Assembly (NCBI RefSeq): GCF_014697105.1
Contig: NZ_JACJRF010000040.1
Location: 1-50,240 of the forward strand
Origin: Anabaena subtropica FACHB-260
Lineage (GTDB): Bacteria > Cyanobacteriota > Cyanobacteriia > Cyanobacteriales > Nostocaceae
Direction: 5' to 3'
Length of the DNA stretch: 50,240 nucleotides
Under the pieces are notes generated by a model. That model searched no databases. It saw only the letters and a program-made list of their open reading frames with translations, and had not been told where the DNA came from. A program made the position numbers and the translations under genes. Numbering within the stretch: the stretch's first letter is position 1; each line of letters begins with the position of its first letter. Positions 20,401 to 31,657 of the stretch are shown piece after piece.

Positions 20401-23400
20401 GAAGTTCAAAAAATAGGCATTGACGACAACTTCTTTGAATTAGGAGGCAATTCCCTACTAGCTACCCAGATTGTTTCTCGCATCCGCGCTGCCTTTGCAG
20501 TCGAATTGCAATTATCAGATGTGTTTGCCGCTCCTACGATCGCCCAGTTGGCTGCTAAGATTGTCAACGTCTTCAGCGATTCCTGCGGTATTCTACCCCA
20601 GATACTTCCTAGAGCGATCGCAGGTGATGCACCTTTGTCTTTTGCTCAAGGGCGTTTATGGTTCTTAAATAATTTTGACCCAGGCAATCCTGCATACAAT
20701 ATCGTTATCAGTTATCGTATTCACGGCAGCTTAAACGCAGATATCCTAGCAGATGCCTTACAAGCGATCGCTACGCGTCAAGAATCTTTACGCACCTGCT
20801 TTCCTATAATTAATGGAGAGCCAGTACAAAGAATCGAGTCATCGGTGCAGGTAGCGCTCAACGTCATTGAGATTACAGATGAAAACACCATTGCAGAGAT
20901 TTGCAAGGATGAATATCTCTGGCGTTACGATTTGAGCCAAACACCACTTTTCCGCTTTACCCTGCTTAAACTCAAGGCAGACGAGTACATTTTCCTGATC
21001 AATTTGCATCACATCATCGCTGATGGTTGGTCAATTGGAGTCTTTAACCGTGAACTCAGTCAGCATTACCAAGCAGTTCTCACCAAAGAAACGCCACACC
21101 TACCCGAATTGTCAATAAGCTACGCTGATTTTGCTGTTGGTCAACGTGCCTGGCTACAAGGTGAGGTACAAGAAAAGCAACTTGCTTACTGGAAATATCA
21201 ATTAGCAGGGTTGCCACCTTTAAAATTACCTAAAGACTATGCGCGTCCAGAGGTGCAGACCTTCGTTGGTGCTAGCGTACAGTTCCATTTAACCACTGAG
21301 ATAGCGATCGCCCTAGAAAAACTGAGCCAGAAACATAGTGCCACCCTGTTCATGACTTTGGTAGCGGCCTTTTTTGTTCTACTCTACCGCTACTCAGGTC
21401 AAGAAGACATAGCAATAGGAACGCCGATCGCCAACCGCAACCGTAGCGAAATCGAAAATCTCATTGGCTTTTTCGTGAATACATTGGTGCTGCGTTGTCA
21501 AGTTTCCCAAGACATGACTTTTTCAGACTTGTTGCAACAGGTACGCCAAGTTACCCAAGCAGCTTATGCACGGCAAGACTTTCCTTTTGAGCAGGCAGTA
21601 GAGGTACTGGCTCCAGAAAGGGATAGTAGCCAAAATCCGTTGATCCAAGTGATTTTCGCTTTTCAGAATGCGTCCATGAAACCATCAGTTATCCCTGGTT
21701 TGGAGATTGCCACCAGTGATTTTCAGGCACATACTGTACGTTTTGACCTAGAGATGCATCTGTTACAGGCTGACGATGGATTAACTGGTTATCTAATTTA
21801 TAATACTGATCTGTTTCAGGCTGCGACCATCGAGAAATTAGCCAGCCACTATGTCAATTTATTGCGATCGCTCAGTACTGATGCTGATCAAAATATTCAA
21901 CAAGTGGCAATTCTCGAAACTGCGGAAAAGATGGAATTGCTCAAAGCCGGGCGACATAACTGGCAGATTTCATACCCACGAGACAAGACAATCCACGAAC
22001 TTTTTGCAGCCAAAGCAGCTGAACAAGCAGAGGCAGTTGCCCTGGTCTATGGAGAACAAACGCTGACCTACGAATCGCTAAACGCTAGAGCTAATCAGCT
22101 TGCCCGATATTTGCAAACCTTGGGTGTGACACCAGAAACGTTAATCGGAATCTACCTGGAACGGGGGATAGATAGCATAGTGGCAATGCTGGCGATTCTC
22201 AAGGCTTCTGCTGGCTATGTTCCTCTTAACCCAGAAGATCCATCGGCACGCATTCAATTTATTGTCCAAGATACAAACCTTGACCTGATTATCACTGACA
22301 GTCAAACGGTACAACAGCTACCCAAAGAATTTAAAGGCATTGCACCACAACTAGTTTGCCTAGACCAAAACCAAGGCATCATCGCGGCTCAACAGGAAAC
22401 TAACTTACCTGTGCAAATTGGTGCTGAAAATCTTTGTTATATCATGTATACTTCTGGCTCTACCGGACAGCCTAATGGCGTGAGTGTAGTCCATCGCGGT
22501 GTAGTGCGACTAGTGAAAGAATGCAACTACGTTAAACTGGATGCATCAGAAGTACTCTTACAATTAGCACCATTAACTTTTGACGCTGCTACTTTTGAAA
22601 TTTGGGGTGCGTTGTTGAACGGAGGTCGTTTAGTAATTGCCACACCCAGCCGTCCCTCCTTAAAAGAATTAGGGCAACTGATTCAGCAACAAGGCATAAC
22701 CACTGCTTGGCTAACTGCCAGTTTATTTCATTTGATGGTTGACGAAAATATTGATGGGCTGCGAGGACTTCGCCAACTCCTTGCTGGAGGCGATGTACTT
22801 TCTGTGCAGCAGGTTCGACGAGCATTAACCCATCTTGGTAGTGACTGCGTAATCATTAATGGCTACGGCCCCACAGAGAACACAACTTTCAGTTGCTGTC
22901 ATGGGATGCAAGACATTTCCGACTGTGATGGAGAGCAAGTTCCCATTGGCCAGCCAATCTCTAACACCTACGTTTACATCCTTGATACTCAGCGAGAACC
23001 CGTTCCAGATGGTGTTGTTGGGGAATTGTACGTTGGTGGAGATGGTTTGGCGCGGGGTTACTGGCGACGACCAGATTTAACAACAGAAAATTTTATCCCA
23101 GATCCTTTTAGTTTAGATCCTCACGCCAAAATCTATCGCACCAGGGATCTTGTCCGCAGACGTGCCGATGGTATCCTTGAATTTGTCGGTCGTGTAGATG
23201 ATCAGCTGAAAATCCGTGGCTTTCGGATTGAACCCACCGAAATCCAATCTTGTCTGGCTCAACATCCAGCAGTTCGAGACTCTTTAGTTTTAGCTGTAGG
23301 TTCTCAAACTGAGGATAAAGCTTTAGTTGCTTATGTTGTACCCAAACCAGAATTTGTTTCCACAGTGGTTAACGAGAACAATAGCGAGTCATTGTTGGAA

Positions 23401-25137
23401 CATCAAAAAGCTAACTGGGCAGAATTATTTGACAAGCACCTTTATACCCAGTCCCATGTCACATCTGACCCCACCTTCAACCTAACTGGCTGGGTTGATA
23501 GTTACACAGGAGAACCCATTCCTGTAGCTCAGATGCGAGAATGGTTAGACTATCGCATCGAGCAAATCCTCTCTTACCAACCAAAACAGGTGTTAGAAAT
23601 TGGTTGCGGTACTGGGCTGGTGTTGTTCCGACTTGTGCCTGTGGTAGAAAAATATGTCGGCATTGATATCTCTCAAGTTGGCTTAGACTACATTACAGAA
23701 TATCTGCAAAACAAACCTGCGGAATCAGAAAAGGTAGAATTACACCTTGCTAGTGCAGAACAAATCAAAGGACTGTATCAACAAAAGTTTGATACTTGTA
23801 TTGTGAATTCCACGGTTCAATACTTTCCTAGTGCCGACTATTTAATTAACGTTTTAGAAATTGCTATTGAGGCAATGAAACCAGGCGGTACAATTTATCT
23901 AGGTGATATCCGTAACCTAGCTACACTAGAAGCCTTTCATGCTGCTGTGGCATTGCGTCGGGCAGAAGACTCGACTTCCAAAAGCGAGTTACAGCGTCGT
24001 GTACGCCAACGGGTCTTCCACCAGAATGAGTTGTTAGTAGATCCCCGCTTCTTCCAAGCATTAAAACAACTTTTCCCCCGCATATCTCATGTCAAAATTC
24101 AACTCCAGCGTGGTAGTGCTTTCAACGAATTAACTCGCCACCGTTACGATGTAATTATTCAGCTCGACGGCAACGATGAGAAATCTGTAGGACGGGAAAT
24201 CTGTTTAGATTGGCGCATAGATCAAATCAGTATGACCTCTCTTCCAGCTCGTCTGCGGAACCGAGATTGGCATCGATTGACTGTGCGAAACATACCCAAT
24301 GCCCGCATGGTAGAGGATTTGCAGGCTGTAGATTGGCTGAGGGACAACGGTGAACCCAACACAGTTGGGGCATGGCGAGCTAAAAATCAGGAACAGCCTG
24401 ACAGTGATGCGGTGAATCCTAATGATTTAGTGATCATGGCTAGAGAGATGGGGTTGGATGTGGAGATTAACTGGGCTTTATCGGGAAATCTCCAGTATTT
24501 TGATACAACTTTCCAAATTGCTGCCCCACAACCCCAACAGCCTCATCAAAAGACAATCAAGTCCACTCTACGCGCCCTTAACCCCAATTCCTTGCCAGAT
24601 TTGACGCGCATGGCTAACCTGCCGCTACAAGGTGAACTCAGTTCCTTATTAGGGCCGCAGTTAAGGGAATATCTGCACGCCCATTTGCCCGACTATATGA
24701 TTCCCACTTACATCTTGATTCTGAGCCACCTTCCCCTCAAACCATCGGGCAAAGTTGATCGAGTGGCGCTACCACAAACACATGATTTGACTTTAAATAA
24801 CCAGAAACAAAGGAGTCTGCCGGAACATGGCATTGAACAGAAGATTGCTCAAGTGTGGCAGGACATCCTGCAAATCGAAAACGTCAGCAGAGAGGATAAC
24901 TTCTTTGATTTGGGTGGTAACTCCTTAACAATGGTACGAGTCTGTAGCATTCTCCAAAAAACCTTAGAGATGGAACTAAGTGTTGTAGAGATGTTCCAAT
25001 ATCCGACAATTCGCAAATTGGCAGATCATCTCAAAACCAGAGAAGGCAAAATCACCCGGTCTACACCTGAGAAAACTCGGTCACAACAACAGCAGAATGC
25101 TTATCACACAGTTACTTTTCCCAGAAAAAGGAGATGA
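11479..25137 (+). CDS. Hybrid PKS-aminotransferase-NRPS, KS-AT-ACP-AMT-cMT-C-A-PCP-C-A(N-MT)-PCP
   Basis: A 4552-residue megasynthase. KS about 37-460 (Cys209). AT about 565-911 (Ser658, GHSVGEY and HAFH: malonyl). ACP about 940-1014 (Ser973). A Gln/Pro-rich linker. GSA-type aminotransferase about 1165-1590 (PLP Lys1426 in AYGKLIGGG). cMT about 1620-1985. C1 about 1992-2425 (HHIIVDG). A1 about 2445-2945. PCP1 Ser2992. C2 about 3044-3475 (HHIIADG). A2 from about 3487, with an N-methyltransferase (VLEIGCGTG near 4038) inserted between A8 and A9. PCP2 Ser4482. By-eye pocket alignment to PheA gives DAFWLGGTFK for both A domains, a valine-like code. The layout recalls McyE-type beta-amino acid modules, but the cMT follows the AMT rather than preceding the ACP. 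Expected output: a 3-amino (2-methyl) acyl unit, then Val, then N-Me-Val. There is no epimerase or thioesterase. Confidence 0.95.
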   Translation: MSNNSVNTDHQSLMKKALLELREMKSQLQTLERAKTEPIAIIGMSCRFPGSANSPEAFWQLLCNKVDAITEIPPDRWNIDAYYDSNPDTPGKTYTRHGGFVDRLREFDSQFFNISPREAASLDPQQRLLLEVSWEALENAGLLPEQLVNSQTGVFIGISSNDYFQRLLTREPTEIDPYLATGTSHSVASGRLSYILGLQGPSLSVDTACSSSLVAVHLSCQSLRNQECDLALAGSVNRLLSPEYSINFSKAKMLAADGRCKTFDASADGFVRAEGCGVIVLKRLSDAVADGDNILALIRGSAVNQDGRTSGLTVPNGPAQQAVISHALKNARVKPEEISYVEAHGTGTSLGDPIEVGALATVFGKHRSPDQPLIIGSVKTNIGHLEAASGIAGLIKVVLALKHQEIPPNLHFQQPNPYISWNEIPVVVPTEQTPWRAGTTPRLAGVSAFGFSGTNAHLVLEEAPPSPVVPANTKRSWHLLTLSAKTLEALKQLSQRYQDYLAANLDLAIEDICFSASTKRSHFNHRLSVVADSTATMRDKLAAFVTGQKLPGIFCEQVLGTSQPKVAFLFTGQGSQYIGMGRQLYETDPKFRQVLDRCDEILRPLGEKSILSVLYPPGTSSPIDETAYTQPILFAFEYALAELWKSWGIEPAIVMGHSVGEYVAACVAGAFSLEDGLQLIAKRARLMQALPQDGEMVVVFADENQVQAAIQPYAQQVSIAAINGLQNIVISGRREEVRAIIAALQLKGIETQRLKVSHAFHSPLMEPMLDELAEAINQVSLQPLCLPLISNLTGELIPPGVVLNAHHWREHTRQAVKFSAGIDYLLQQGYELFLEIGSKPILCSMSQRDRSTTNALWLPSLNPIKHDWQVLEESLATLYVRGADINWIEFNRDYSQNRVSLPTYPFQQKIHWFDDKSVLMKTKDSNSQANTSFQTTQRDKILGTLSLLIANLLQLSPLEVDIYKPFLEMGVDSIVLANATRSIENTYGMKIAMRQFFEELTTLDALANYINQNLGEQQTEIDAPQPQVQLPQPIQPPIVVTPTPEPENQQIVPETGLQGIIQQQLQVMSQIMSQQLEVLSNNKLPPKRSPSSETNTVDSQEQPQHHQVAQSADATTQPELPASTPPSSSAIPFWQVEQSQSRQLHPQQQHHLETLIARYTQRTEKSKQLAQAYRPIWADRRALNQFRLETKEMCYPIVGDRSLGSKFWDIDGNEYIDLTMGFGVHLFGHNPPFITEALAEQLQQGIQIGTQSKIAGEVAQLICKLTGVERVTFCNTGTEAMMTAVRLARAATGRSKIAIFSCSYHGHFDGVLAIAENINGELSSAPMVPGVLQSMVDDVLVLTYDAPQSLEIIKNYAHELAAVLVEPIPSRRPDLQPKAFLQQLRHLTQETGIALIFDEIVTGFRIHPGGAQAWFGIQADIIAYGKLIGGGMPIGIIAGKATYMDRIDGGLWRYGDDSYPAVETTFFAGTFSKHPLAMVAARAVLKYLKMQGTALHEQLNQRTSRLAETLNAYFEAQKIPIKVLYCGSILRFTFLGNISYLYQPLEMDLLFYHLAQKGIYIWEARSCFLSTAHTEEDIDYIIQAFKDCIYNLQQGGFFSKHSPTATQKSQHLPSEAMLTPKSISDRLRPEFTQLPSQQNLDAYKQLLTKLEDLSINYVLRAFAQMGWNFSLHHRFSTLLAAKQMGVVEQYQPLLNHLLFMLAEVGVLRHVDGEWEVTQLPKHTDLQEPEIATLIQQYPIAKAELTLLGRCGQRLAQILQGECHALQVLFPQGDLSTTTQLYQDSPGAVVINTLVQKVISTALQHRQGRKVRILEIGAGTGGTTSHILPYLGDETKYVFTDISPLFVSKAEKKYSNYSNIKCQILDIEQEPSTQGFGVHEYDLVIAANVLHATQNLRQTINHVQQLLAPGGLLLLVETTAPQRWLDLTFGLTAGWWKFADHDLRPAYPLLSAGQWRQLLQDNGFREAVTIPHEMEETRLLSQQALIIAQVADTIPLNAAQKQLGILAQMGNDASLAYNVSLGLELKGLLNQGAITQAIQTIVNRHEALRTVISSQNDLQEILPSLIVEVPLIDFSNLNNSDRNLQVADWFQKENQQPFDFNQKPLCRFSILKLEPQLHLLVLTIHHIIVDGWSMGIILKELGALYSAQCQGADCHLKPSMQFKEYLQWQEQQSQTEAMAVHESYWLEQFAGSIPILDLPTDHSRPPIKTYKGSRQTMRLNPSLTSDVKRFSVDNGCTLFMTLLSAYGALLHRLTNQNDIIIGTPTAGRSFAGSEELVGYCAHILPIKSSIVDSLTIGEYVKNLKSQLFNAYEHQDYPFAKLIDKLNIARDASRSPLIATTFNFDQPVFLPKMFGLETDLFPKPISFTPFDLSLNVVEIDGELLLDFDYNTDLFAAATIERIMGYFQTLLQGIVTDSQQYLTQLPLLSATEQYQLLAQWNNTQVAYPQDKCIHQLFAEQVEQEPNAVAVIFGDEQLTYQELNIRANKIAGHLQSLGVGSEMLVGICVERSLEMVAGLLGILKAGAAYLPLDIGYPQERLALMLEDAQVSVLLTQQSLLEKLPACSAKVVCLDSDWELINENSEENPHSAITADNLAYVMYTSGSTGKPKGVSIIHRGVVRLVKAANYAHLTPAEVFLQLAPISFDASTFEIWGCLLNGGRLVVSPAHTPSLEELGQIIQQYQVTTLWLTAGLFNLMVDWRLEDLKPVRQLLVGGDTLSVSHVQKALQELPNCQLINGYGPTENTTFTCCFPITNSSQLGLCVPIGRPISNTQVYILNRHLQLVPIGVIGELYVGGAGLARGYLHRPDLTTEKFINHPFRNEPGTRLYKTGDLARYLADGNIEFIGRIDNQVKVRGFRIELEEIEAVLAQHPNVLQTVVTTQEDKIGNQQLVAYIVTQPDKAPSTTTMRDFLLELLPDYMVPSTFVVLDTLPLTPNGKVDRRNLPAPDPDQRNYQVDFVPPNTSTEEMLANIWADILEVQKIGIDDNFFELGGNSLLATQIVSRIRAAFAVELQLSDVFAAPTIAQLAAKIVNVFSDSCGILPQILPRAIAGDAPLSFAQGRLWFLNNFDPGNPAYNIVISYRIHGSLNADILADALQAIATRQESLRTCFPIINGEPVQRIESSVQVALNVIEITDENTIAEICKDEYLWRYDLSQTPLFRFTLLKLKADEYIFLINLHHIIADGWSIGVFNRELSQHYQAVLTKETPHLPELSISYADFAVGQRAWLQGEVQEKQLAYWKYQLAGLPPLKLPKDYARPEVQTFVGASVQFHLTTEIAIALEKLSQKHSATLFMTLVAAFFVLLYRYSGQEDIAIGTPIANRNRSEIENLIGFFVNTLVLRCQVSQDMTFSDLLQQVRQVTQAAYARQDFPFEQAVEVLAPERDSSQNPLIQVIFAFQNASMKPSVIPGLEIATSDFQAHTVRFDLEMHLLQADDGLTGYLIYNTDLFQAATIEKLASHYVNLLRSLSTDADQNIQQVAILETAEKMELLKAGRHNWQISYPRDKTIHELFAAKAAEQAEAVALVYGEQTLTYESLNARANQLARYLQTLGVTPETLIGIYLERGIDSIVAMLAILKASAGYVPLNPEDPSARIQFIVQDTNLDLIITDSQTVQQLPKEFKGIAPQLVCLDQNQGIIAAQQETNLPVQIGAENLCYIMYTSGSTGQPNGVSVVHRGVVRLVKECNYVKLDASEVLLQLAPLTFDAATFEIWGALLNGGRLVIATPSRPSLKELGQLIQQQGITTAWLTASLFHLMVDENIDGLRGLRQLLAGGDVLSVQQVRRALTHLGSDCVIINGYGPTENTTFSCCHGMQDISDCDGEQVPIGQPISNTYVYILDTQREPVPDGVVGELYVGGDGLARGYWRRPDLTTENFIPDPFSLDPHAKIYRTRDLVRRRADGILEFVGRVDDQLKIRGFRIEPTEIQSCLAQHPAVRDSLVLAVGSQTEDKALVAYVVPKPEFVSTVVNENNSESLLEHQKANWAELFDKHLYTQSHVTSDPTFNLTGWVDSYTGEPIPVAQMREWLDYRIEQILSYQPKQVLEIGCGTGLVLFRLVPVVEKYVGIDISQVGLDYITEYLQNKPAESEKVELHLASAEQIKGLYQQKFDTCIVNSTVQYFPSADYLINVLEIAIEAMKPGGTIYLGDIRNLATLEAFHAAVALRRAEDSTSKSELQRRVRQRVFHQNELLVDPRFFQALKQLFPRISHVKIQLQRGSAFNELTRHRYDVIIQLDGNDEKSVGREICLDWRIDQISMTSLPARLRNRDWHRLTVRNIPNARMVEDLQAVDWLRDNGEPNTVGAWRAKNQEQPDSDAVNPNDLVIMAREMGLDVEINWALSGNLQYFDTTFQIAAPQPQQPHQKTIKSTLRALNPNSLPDLTRMANLPLQGELSSLLGPQLREYLHAHLPDYMIPTYILILSHLPLKPSGKVDRVALPQTHDLTLNNQKQRSLPEHGIEQKIAQVWQDILQIENVSREDNFFDLGGNSLTMVRVCSILQKTLEMELSVVEMFQYPTIRKLADHLKTREGKITRSTPEKTRSQQQQNAYHTVTFPRKRR
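25127..25134 (+). promoter_or_regulatory. Ribosome binding site that fixes the PKS3 start
   Basis: AAAGGAGA at 25127-25134 lies 7 nt before ATG 25142. An earlier in-frame ATG at 25097 sits inside the previous gene without a comparable site. I therefore start the third PKS at 25142, just after the megasynthase stop. Confidence 0.75.
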
Positions 25138-25141
25138 CCCC

Positions 25142-28100
25142 ATGACTGAACAGCAAAATTTGGATAACTTAGCTATTGCTGTAATTGGCATGGCTGGAAA
25201 ATTTCCGGGTGCAGACGACCTCGATTCATTCTGGAAAAATCTGTGCAATGGAGTGGAATCAATACGTCATTTTACAACCGAGGAATTACTAGATGTTGGA
25301 GTTAATCAAACAACAGTTAGTGATTCTCACTACGTAGCAGCAAAGGGCGTTTTGTCAGATATCGACCTATTTGATGCAGATTTTTTTGGGGTCAATCCTC
25401 ACGAAGCCGAGTTGATGGACCCGCAACATCGCTTATTTTTGGAAACTGCATGGACGGCGCTGGAAAATTCAGGATACGATCCGCACCGATATGATGGTTG
25501 GATAGGTGTTTACGCAGGTTCTGGTAATACAACATACCTAAACCATGTTCTACAGGATAGCGAGGATCTCAATCTGAGAGCCGGACAAACTCATGTCTTT
25601 TTTGGCAATTACCCTGATTTCTTTGCCTCTAGAGTAGCTTACAAATTAGGTCTGAAAGGCCCGGCTGTGGTCGTTCGCACAGCCTGCTCAACTTCACTGG
25701 TTGCCATCAATATGGCTTGTCAGTCGCTGCTTAACTATCAGTGTGATATGGCCTTAGCTGGTGGTTGCTCAATTCATGTGCCGCAAAAAGCAGGCTATGT
25801 CTATGAAAAGGGCGGAATTTTATCGCCAGATGGACATTGTATGACGTTCGATCAACGTGCTGCTGGTACTGTTCCTGGTGACGGAGTAGGTATATTAGTT
25901 CTCAAACGGCTTGATGATGCTTTGCAAGACCAAGACAACATCCTCGCCATTATTAGAGGTTTTGCTCTCAACAACGATGGCTCAGACAAAGTAGGTTTCA
26001 CTGCTCCCAGCGTCGATGGTCAAGCTGAGGTTATTTCCCTGGCCCATGAAATGGCAGGGGCAGATTTTGAGGCTGTTGGTTATATCGAAGCTCACGGTAC
26101 AGCTACTCCATTAGGCGATCCTGTTGAGGTCGCAGCCTTAACTCAAGCTTTCCGACAAAAGACCCAAAAAATTAACTTTTGTGCTATCGGGTCAGTCAAA
26201 ACTAATATTGGACACTTGGATGCGGCGGCTGGAGTCGCTAGTGCGATCAAAACTATTCTCTCACTGCGTCATGGATTGCTGTTACCCAGTCTGCATTTTC
26301 AAACCCCCAACCCAAAAATAGATTTTGCTCACAGTCCCTTTTATGTAAATACGACATTGAAGGAATGGCCTCAGCAAGATCAACCACGACGGGCGGGTGT
26401 AAGTTCCTTTGGGATGGGTGGAACTAATGCTCACTTGGTTTTGGAAGCAGCCCCAAGCCATAAAAGTGAATCTCAGGCTGATACTTTTCAGGTGCTACCG
26501 CTCTCGGCTAAAACTCCCGAAGCATTAGAACAACTGACACATAATTTAGCTGATTATTTAACTTCTCATCCAGATATCTGTCTCAATGATGTAGCTTATA
26601 CATTACAGGTAGGTCGCGCTCAACACTCGTGCCGACGGGCAATTATCTGTAAAACCCATGCCGAAGCTATTGAAGGTTTGCGCGGTGTTGGCGTTAATCA
26701 GGTAAATTTGCTGCCTAAAGAGAATGTTCGCCAACCGATTTTTATATTCCACGGTTTAGGGACTATAAATTTAGCAGTTATCCGCAAATTATATGTAGAT
26801 GAACCTATTTTTACACAAGCACTCGATCGCTGTTTTCAAGTCCTCAAACCCTATTACCAAGATGATCTGTATCAAATATTCTCTTCACTTGAGTCAGAAC
26901 TGTCTTTACACTTAGCCAATACTCAACCGATCTTTTTGGCTGTTGCATACGCTCTGGCTCAACTGTTGCAATCTTTAGGGATTGAGCCTGGGGGAGTAGT
27001 TGGTTTTGGTCTGGGGAAATATATTTGCGCCTCTATTGCTGGGGTGATGGCTATTGAAGATGCCCTCATATTAATTGCTAAACATGATATATCTTCCTCA
27101 GAAAAACTAACTACATTACTGCAAACTATGGATTTGCAGTCACCTCAGATATCTGTATTTGATCCTGTTGTAGGTGATTGGATAGATAAAACAGAATTAA
27201 TCAGCCCAGAATATTGGGTAGACCAACTCAAACAACAAGCTTCTGTCTCTAAATTACCTCTTGATTCTCAATACCTTTTACTGGAATTAGCACCTGGGAC
27301 AATACTCGATTCCCAAACAGCAAAGGAGAACAGCGAGACAATCATTAACGTCTATAGCACTATTGAATCTGCGCCGAACCAGCAAAAACCTATTTTTCAG
27401 TCCCTACTGCACATCTGGCTGGCTGGGGGTCAAATCAATTGGCAGCAGCTTCATGTGGGAACAACTCCCAGACGGGTGGAGTTACCAACCTATCCTTTCC
27501 AGCGTCGGCGTTATTGGTATGAACCAGGCCAAACTGTGAGAGTTGCTACGCAACCAGCACCGATTTTTAAGCAACTACCACCGACACCATTAAAAAAGAA
27601 AAAGAATTTGGCGGAATGGTTTTATGTACCGCAGTGGCGGCCGACACTGCCACTTTTACCATTTAGTTCTTTGAATTTAACTGGTTCTCAAAATAGCTGG
27701 CTTTTATTTTTGGATGAGTGCGGTGTTGGTCAAAATTTTGCCCAGTATTTGCAAAGTTTGGGAATTAACGTATTTACTGTGAGCCACAGTACCAGTTTTC
27801 AAGTTTTATCGGAGCGGGAATATACCATAAATTCCACTACAGCAGAACATTACGGACTGCTATTGGATGATTTGGCTCAACGTCATCAAATGCCCAGCTA
27901 TATCTTAAACTTCTGGTTTGTGACATCGCTGAGTGATGAGCTTGCTCCCGAAACTGGCTTCGAGATGCTATTGTTTTTAGCACAAGCGTTAGGTAAGTGC
28001 GATCGCTCTTTCACCACACATTTAACAATCGTCTCCACAAACCTCCACGCAATTGAGCCAAGCGATCGCATTAGTCCTGCCAAAGCTACTCTACTTGGGC

Positions 28101-31100
28101 CTTGTCGCGTTATTCCACTTGAGTATGCCAATATTACTTGTCGCAGTCTCGATATCGAATTACCGAAGAACGAAACAGAAACAGCACGATTGTTAGATAG
28201 TTTGTTCTGTGAGTCTACTGCACTCAATGAGGAACTAATAGTTGCTTATCGCGGCGAAAGCCGTCTGATTCTTGAGTACGAACACAAGCAGTTAACCCCG
28301 GATGATGGCAACGAAAATATTCCCTTGCAAAATCATGGAGTTTATGTAATCGCTGGCGGACTTGGTGGCGTGGGTTTATCTTTAGCAACTTTTTTGGCTG
28401 AAGAATACGCAGCGAAAATTGCACTGATTACGCGATCGCCATTTCCACCACGAGAATCTTGGTATGACCTCTTGACACAAACGCATATATGTGATTTTCG
28501 CACTTATCTAGAGAATTTATATGATGCTGAGTCAGTATGGTCAGAAAAACTGGCGATCGCATCTCTGGCTGATTACCCAGGTTTAGAATCAGGGCTACGA
28601 GAATTGTGTTGTTGCTATGCTCTTGATTACCTCAAGGGAGCGCTGAGAAAATCAAAGACGGTAACAGGTATAGATACCGAGAAACTTTTAGAATGTCTTG
28701 AGGTATTGCCCTCAATGGTACGATTCGTCGATTTTATGATCGACTTACTGCAAGAGCAAGAAGTACTCATCAAACAAAATAGGCGACTTCATTTTGGCCC
28801 AAATTTTAACCAATTACAAGATTCTTCTCGTTTGAATGCTTCATTACGTGCTAGCTACCCGGCATTTACTGGCATTATTGATGTTTTAGAACGCGCTGCT
28901 ACAAACTACCATGAAGCTCTTTCAGGTAAAATTCCGGCAATTAGTGTGTTGTACCCAGACGGTCGCTCCGATTTTCTAGAACAAGCTACAAAAAAGACTT
29001 TAGAGTATACTCAGGAGCCGATCTATCGCCGGGTATTAGCCGAATTAGTGCGGATCTTGGCACAGCAGCAGGAGAAACGCCCTCTACGGATTTTGGAAGT
29101 CGGTGCTGGTAGCGGGTTATTAACACAAGTTGTTGCTGAGGAACTATCGCAACTAACTTCCTCAAAGGTCGAGTATTGGGTAACTGATATTAGCCCCAGC
29201 TTTATGGAACAGCTTCAGCATCGGATTGCAGACAATGGTTTTGACTTCATCCAAACAAGGGTATTCGATATTTCCAGAGATACGATAACTCAAGGTTATG
29301 CTCCTGGCAGCTTTGATGTTATTTTGGCACTCAACGTTGTTCACGCAACACCAAATATTGAAAACACAGTATTTAACCTGCGATCGCTTTTAGCTCCTAA
29401 CGGAATTTTGGCACTGATTGAAGCCACGAAGATGCCCCCTTGGATTGATATGATCTGGGGATTATCTAAGGGCTGGTGGCAGTTTGAGGACACTCATTTA
29501 CGCAACCGATCGCCCCTTTTAAGTCAGCACAAATGGGAAAAGCTGTTGACAGAACAGGGTTTCACAACGGTTGACAGCTTACCGGCTCATGCTGAGATGC
29601 AAAGTACTACAGATACAGCTTTAATTATTGCTCAAGTCAGCAGTGAGCGAGTTGCAGTCTCACCTAGTTGGCATAGTGAAGCCAATCCCCAAGAATTAAC
29701 ACAACATCGAATTCGCCGGATTCAGGAAATCGAACTCCGGGGGGGAGAGGTGGAAATTTATCACTGTGATATTTGCGATCGCGATGCACTATCGGCAACA
29801 ATTGGCGATGTTGAGCAACGTTTTGGTGCAATTAATGGTGTCATCCAATCCGCTATGGTACTCGATGACGGATTAATGCAGTTAGAAACTTCTCAGAAAG
29901 CGATGGAGGTGCTGCGTCCAAAGATCCAAGGTACGCAATTACTGTTTGAATTAACTGACAATCCCCAGAGGCGCTTTTTTGCTATTAGTTCTTCTCTAGC
30001 TTCCACTCTTGGACTCCACGCCCAGGCAGATTATTGTGCTGCCAATGCTTTCCAAGATGCTTTTGCTCACAAGATGAATGCTGAGTCTGAGTCTTTTGTC
30101 TGTTCTATCAATTGGGGCAATTGGAGTGATGCTGGCGCGGCAATGCGTCTGCTTATGGACAAGTCTTCTGCTGCACCGCAACTACATTGGGTGTCTCATC
30201 CTCTATTTGATCATTGTGTAGAAACTATTCCAGGTAGAAGAGTTTATCACACCCGCTTGTCAGTACCACGACATTGGATTGTGAACGAGCATCGGCTTGA
30301 CGAGCGTCCGCTAGTCCCAGGTACAGCCTTCCTAGAATTGGCTAGGGCAGCTTATCAACATTGGCACCCAAGTCAGGCGATAGAATTGCGCGATGTCTTG
30401 TTTCTGAATACGTTAGAGGTGGATGAATCCCAGGAGCGTGAAGTGCGTGTTGTTCTAGAAGATAGAGGAGATTACTGCAACTTTACTATTCTTAGCCAAG
30501 ATGATGCGTCCTACTGGTATGAAAATGCACGAGGAGAAATTGCCCTACTCAAAGAGTATCAACCAAAACTCTACGATATTCAAGCCTTAAGGCGTGCTTG
30601 TCAGGAGAAAAGAGCAGCTGATACAGGGCTGACAAGTGCCAGAGATAACATGAAGCATTACGGCCCTGTTAGTGTTGGGCCACGTTGGTATCAGGCGATC
30701 GCAGATAGATATTTCGGTCAAAATCAGGCTATGGCTGAGTTGACTTTACCAGAAGATTATAGTGATGATTTATACCATTATAAGTTGCACCCCGCCTTGC
30801 TTGATGTCGCCACCAGTTTTGCGATCGCTGCCAAAGATTTCTACTTTCCCTTTAGTTATCAAAAGTTGCGGCTTTACGGGTCACTACCATCAAAGATAGT
30901 AGCTTATGCACGCTATCTCGATGACGGCCGCTCAGGTAAAGAAACTATTTCTTTCGATATTCTGTTACTAGATGAAGCTGGTTATGAATGTGCTTTGATA
31001 GAAGGCTTTATGCTCAAGAGCAGCCCTGATCGCTCCACCAATAAAGCTATTAGTCCAGTTGCATCTCCTGATCTACATCCGGAATTACAGCAGGGGATGA

Positions 31101-31579
31101 CTTCCCTAGAGGGAGCCAAAGCCTTCCGTCGGATACTGAAACAATCGTCATCCCAAGTGTTGGTTTCTACTCAAGATTTTGCCAGTGTCCAGGCTGAAAA
31201 CAAAACTATGAGGGTATTACGCTTCAAGGAAAATGCCTTGCCCTTATTACGAGAGTGGACAACAAATCATGTAAACTCTCAACCCCACTCTATTACAATC
31301 AACAATTCTTGGAACGATTATCGTCAAGGATTAACTTCTCCATTATCAGAGGAAATGACAGCCCTAGTAAACATTTTTCGAGAGGTCTTACGCATACAAG
31401 AAATTAAAACCAGTGACGACTTTTTCAATCTTAATGGAGATTCATTACAAGCGATTATGGTGACTTCTCGCATCAGAGAGATATTTGGTGTAGAACTAGG
31501 GCCAGATGCACTTTTTGATTGCCCTACTCCGGAGAAACTTCTGCAATCTATCAAGCAAAAACTAGTCGTAGTTAAATAA
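25142..31579 (+). CDS. Type I PKS with dead AT and KR split by a C-methyltransferase: KS-AT0-KR(cMT)-DH-ACP
   Basis: 2145 residues from ATG 25142. KS about 8-440 (Cys182 in TACSTS, HGTAT, NIGHLD), of the type that accepts peptidyl chains. AT remnant about 533-795: GHSVG reads GFGLG (Ser replaced by Gly at 623), and about 95 residues with the HAFH region are missing. KR structural half about 823-1060. The KR Rossmann start (GGLGGVG near 1073) breaks off after about 1105. A full cMT follows (VGAGSG near 1319), and the KR resumes near 1515 with LDD and Tyr1631. DH about 1683-1966 lies after the KR, with His1717 in HRLDERPLVP and Asp1888 but DVATS instead of DxxxQ. The C-terminal ACP has Ser2101. 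It probably extends the N-methyl-aminoacyl chain by a methylated, dehydrated C2 unit, using malonyl loaded in trans. There is no thioesterase or reductase at the end. Confidence 0.93.
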   Translation: MTEQQNLDNLAIAVIGMAGKFPGADDLDSFWKNLCNGVESIRHFTTEELLDVGVNQTTVSDSHYVAAKGVLSDIDLFDADFFGVNPHEAELMDPQHRLFLETAWTALENSGYDPHRYDGWIGVYAGSGNTTYLNHVLQDSEDLNLRAGQTHVFFGNYPDFFASRVAYKLGLKGPAVVVRTACSTSLVAINMACQSLLNYQCDMALAGGCSIHVPQKAGYVYEKGGILSPDGHCMTFDQRAAGTVPGDGVGILVLKRLDDALQDQDNILAIIRGFALNNDGSDKVGFTAPSVDGQAEVISLAHEMAGADFEAVGYIEAHGTATPLGDPVEVAALTQAFRQKTQKINFCAIGSVKTNIGHLDAAAGVASAIKTILSLRHGLLLPSLHFQTPNPKIDFAHSPFYVNTTLKEWPQQDQPRRAGVSSFGMGGTNAHLVLEAAPSHKSESQADTFQVLPLSAKTPEALEQLTHNLADYLTSHPDICLNDVAYTLQVGRAQHSCRRAIICKTHAEAIEGLRGVGVNQVNLLPKENVRQPIFIFHGLGTINLAVIRKLYVDEPIFTQALDRCFQVLKPYYQDDLYQIFSSLESELSLHLANTQPIFLAVAYALAQLLQSLGIEPGGVVGFGLGKYICASIAGVMAIEDALILIAKHDISSSEKLTTLLQTMDLQSPQISVFDPVVGDWIDKTELISPEYWVDQLKQQASVSKLPLDSQYLLLELAPGTILDSQTAKENSETIINVYSTIESAPNQQKPIFQSLLHIWLAGGQINWQQLHVGTTPRRVELPTYPFQRRRYWYEPGQTVRVATQPAPIFKQLPPTPLKKKKNLAEWFYVPQWRPTLPLLPFSSLNLTGSQNSWLLFLDECGVGQNFAQYLQSLGINVFTVSHSTSFQVLSEREYTINSTTAEHYGLLLDDLAQRHQMPSYILNFWFVTSLSDELAPETGFEMLLFLAQALGKCDRSFTTHLTIVSTNLHAIEPSDRISPAKATLLGPCRVIPLEYANITCRSLDIELPKNETETARLLDSLFCESTALNEELIVAYRGESRLILEYEHKQLTPDDGNENIPLQNHGVYVIAGGLGGVGLSLATFLAEEYAAKIALITRSPFPPRESWYDLLTQTHICDFRTYLENLYDAESVWSEKLAIASLADYPGLESGLRELCCCYALDYLKGALRKSKTVTGIDTEKLLECLEVLPSMVRFVDFMIDLLQEQEVLIKQNRRLHFGPNFNQLQDSSRLNASLRASYPAFTGIIDVLERAATNYHEALSGKIPAISVLYPDGRSDFLEQATKKTLEYTQEPIYRRVLAELVRILAQQQEKRPLRILEVGAGSGLLTQVVAEELSQLTSSKVEYWVTDISPSFMEQLQHRIADNGFDFIQTRVFDISRDTITQGYAPGSFDVILALNVVHATPNIENTVFNLRSLLAPNGILALIEATKMPPWIDMIWGLSKGWWQFEDTHLRNRSPLLSQHKWEKLLTEQGFTTVDSLPAHAEMQSTTDTALIIAQVSSERVAVSPSWHSEANPQELTQHRIRRIQEIELRGGEVEIYHCDICDRDALSATIGDVEQRFGAINGVIQSAMVLDDGLMQLETSQKAMEVLRPKIQGTQLLFELTDNPQRRFFAISSSLASTLGLHAQADYCAANAFQDAFAHKMNAESESFVCSINWGNWSDAGAAMRLLMDKSSAAPQLHWVSHPLFDHCVETIPGRRVYHTRLSVPRHWIVNEHRLDERPLVPGTAFLELARAAYQHWHPSQAIELRDVLFLNTLEVDESQEREVRVVLEDRGDYCNFTILSQDDASYWYENARGEIALLKEYQPKLYDIQALRRACQEKRAADTGLTSARDNMKHYGPVSVGPRWYQAIADRYFGQNQAMAELTLPEDYSDDLYHYKLHPALLDVATSFAIAAKDFYFPFSYQKLRLYGSLPSKIVAYARYLDDGRSGKETISFDILLLDEAGYECALIEGFMLKSSPDRSTNKAISPVASPDLHPELQQGMTSLEGAKAFRRILKQSSSQVLVSTQDFASVQAENKTMRVLRFKENALPLLREWTTNHVNSQPHSITINNSWNDYRQGLTSPLSEEMTALVNIFREVLRIQEIKTSDDFFNLNGDSLQAIMVTSRIREIFGVELGPDALFDCPTPEKLLQSIKQKLVVVK

Positions 31580-31657
31580 AAGTACTGCTATATCAAGATG
31601 TTCGGAATTGTACGAAGTAGCAATTAGAAATTAAACATTGAAAATCGACATAAATAT

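Noticed and set aside
25097-25141. Earlier PKS3 start overlapping the megasynthase
   Set aside because: No RBS, and the added residues are not KS-like; ATG 25142 has AAAGGAGA at ideal spacing.
5140-30890. Scattered GCGATCGC-type sites as regulatory elements
   Set aside because: These are the HIP1 octamers common throughout many cyanobacterial genomes. They mark the lineage, not local regulation.
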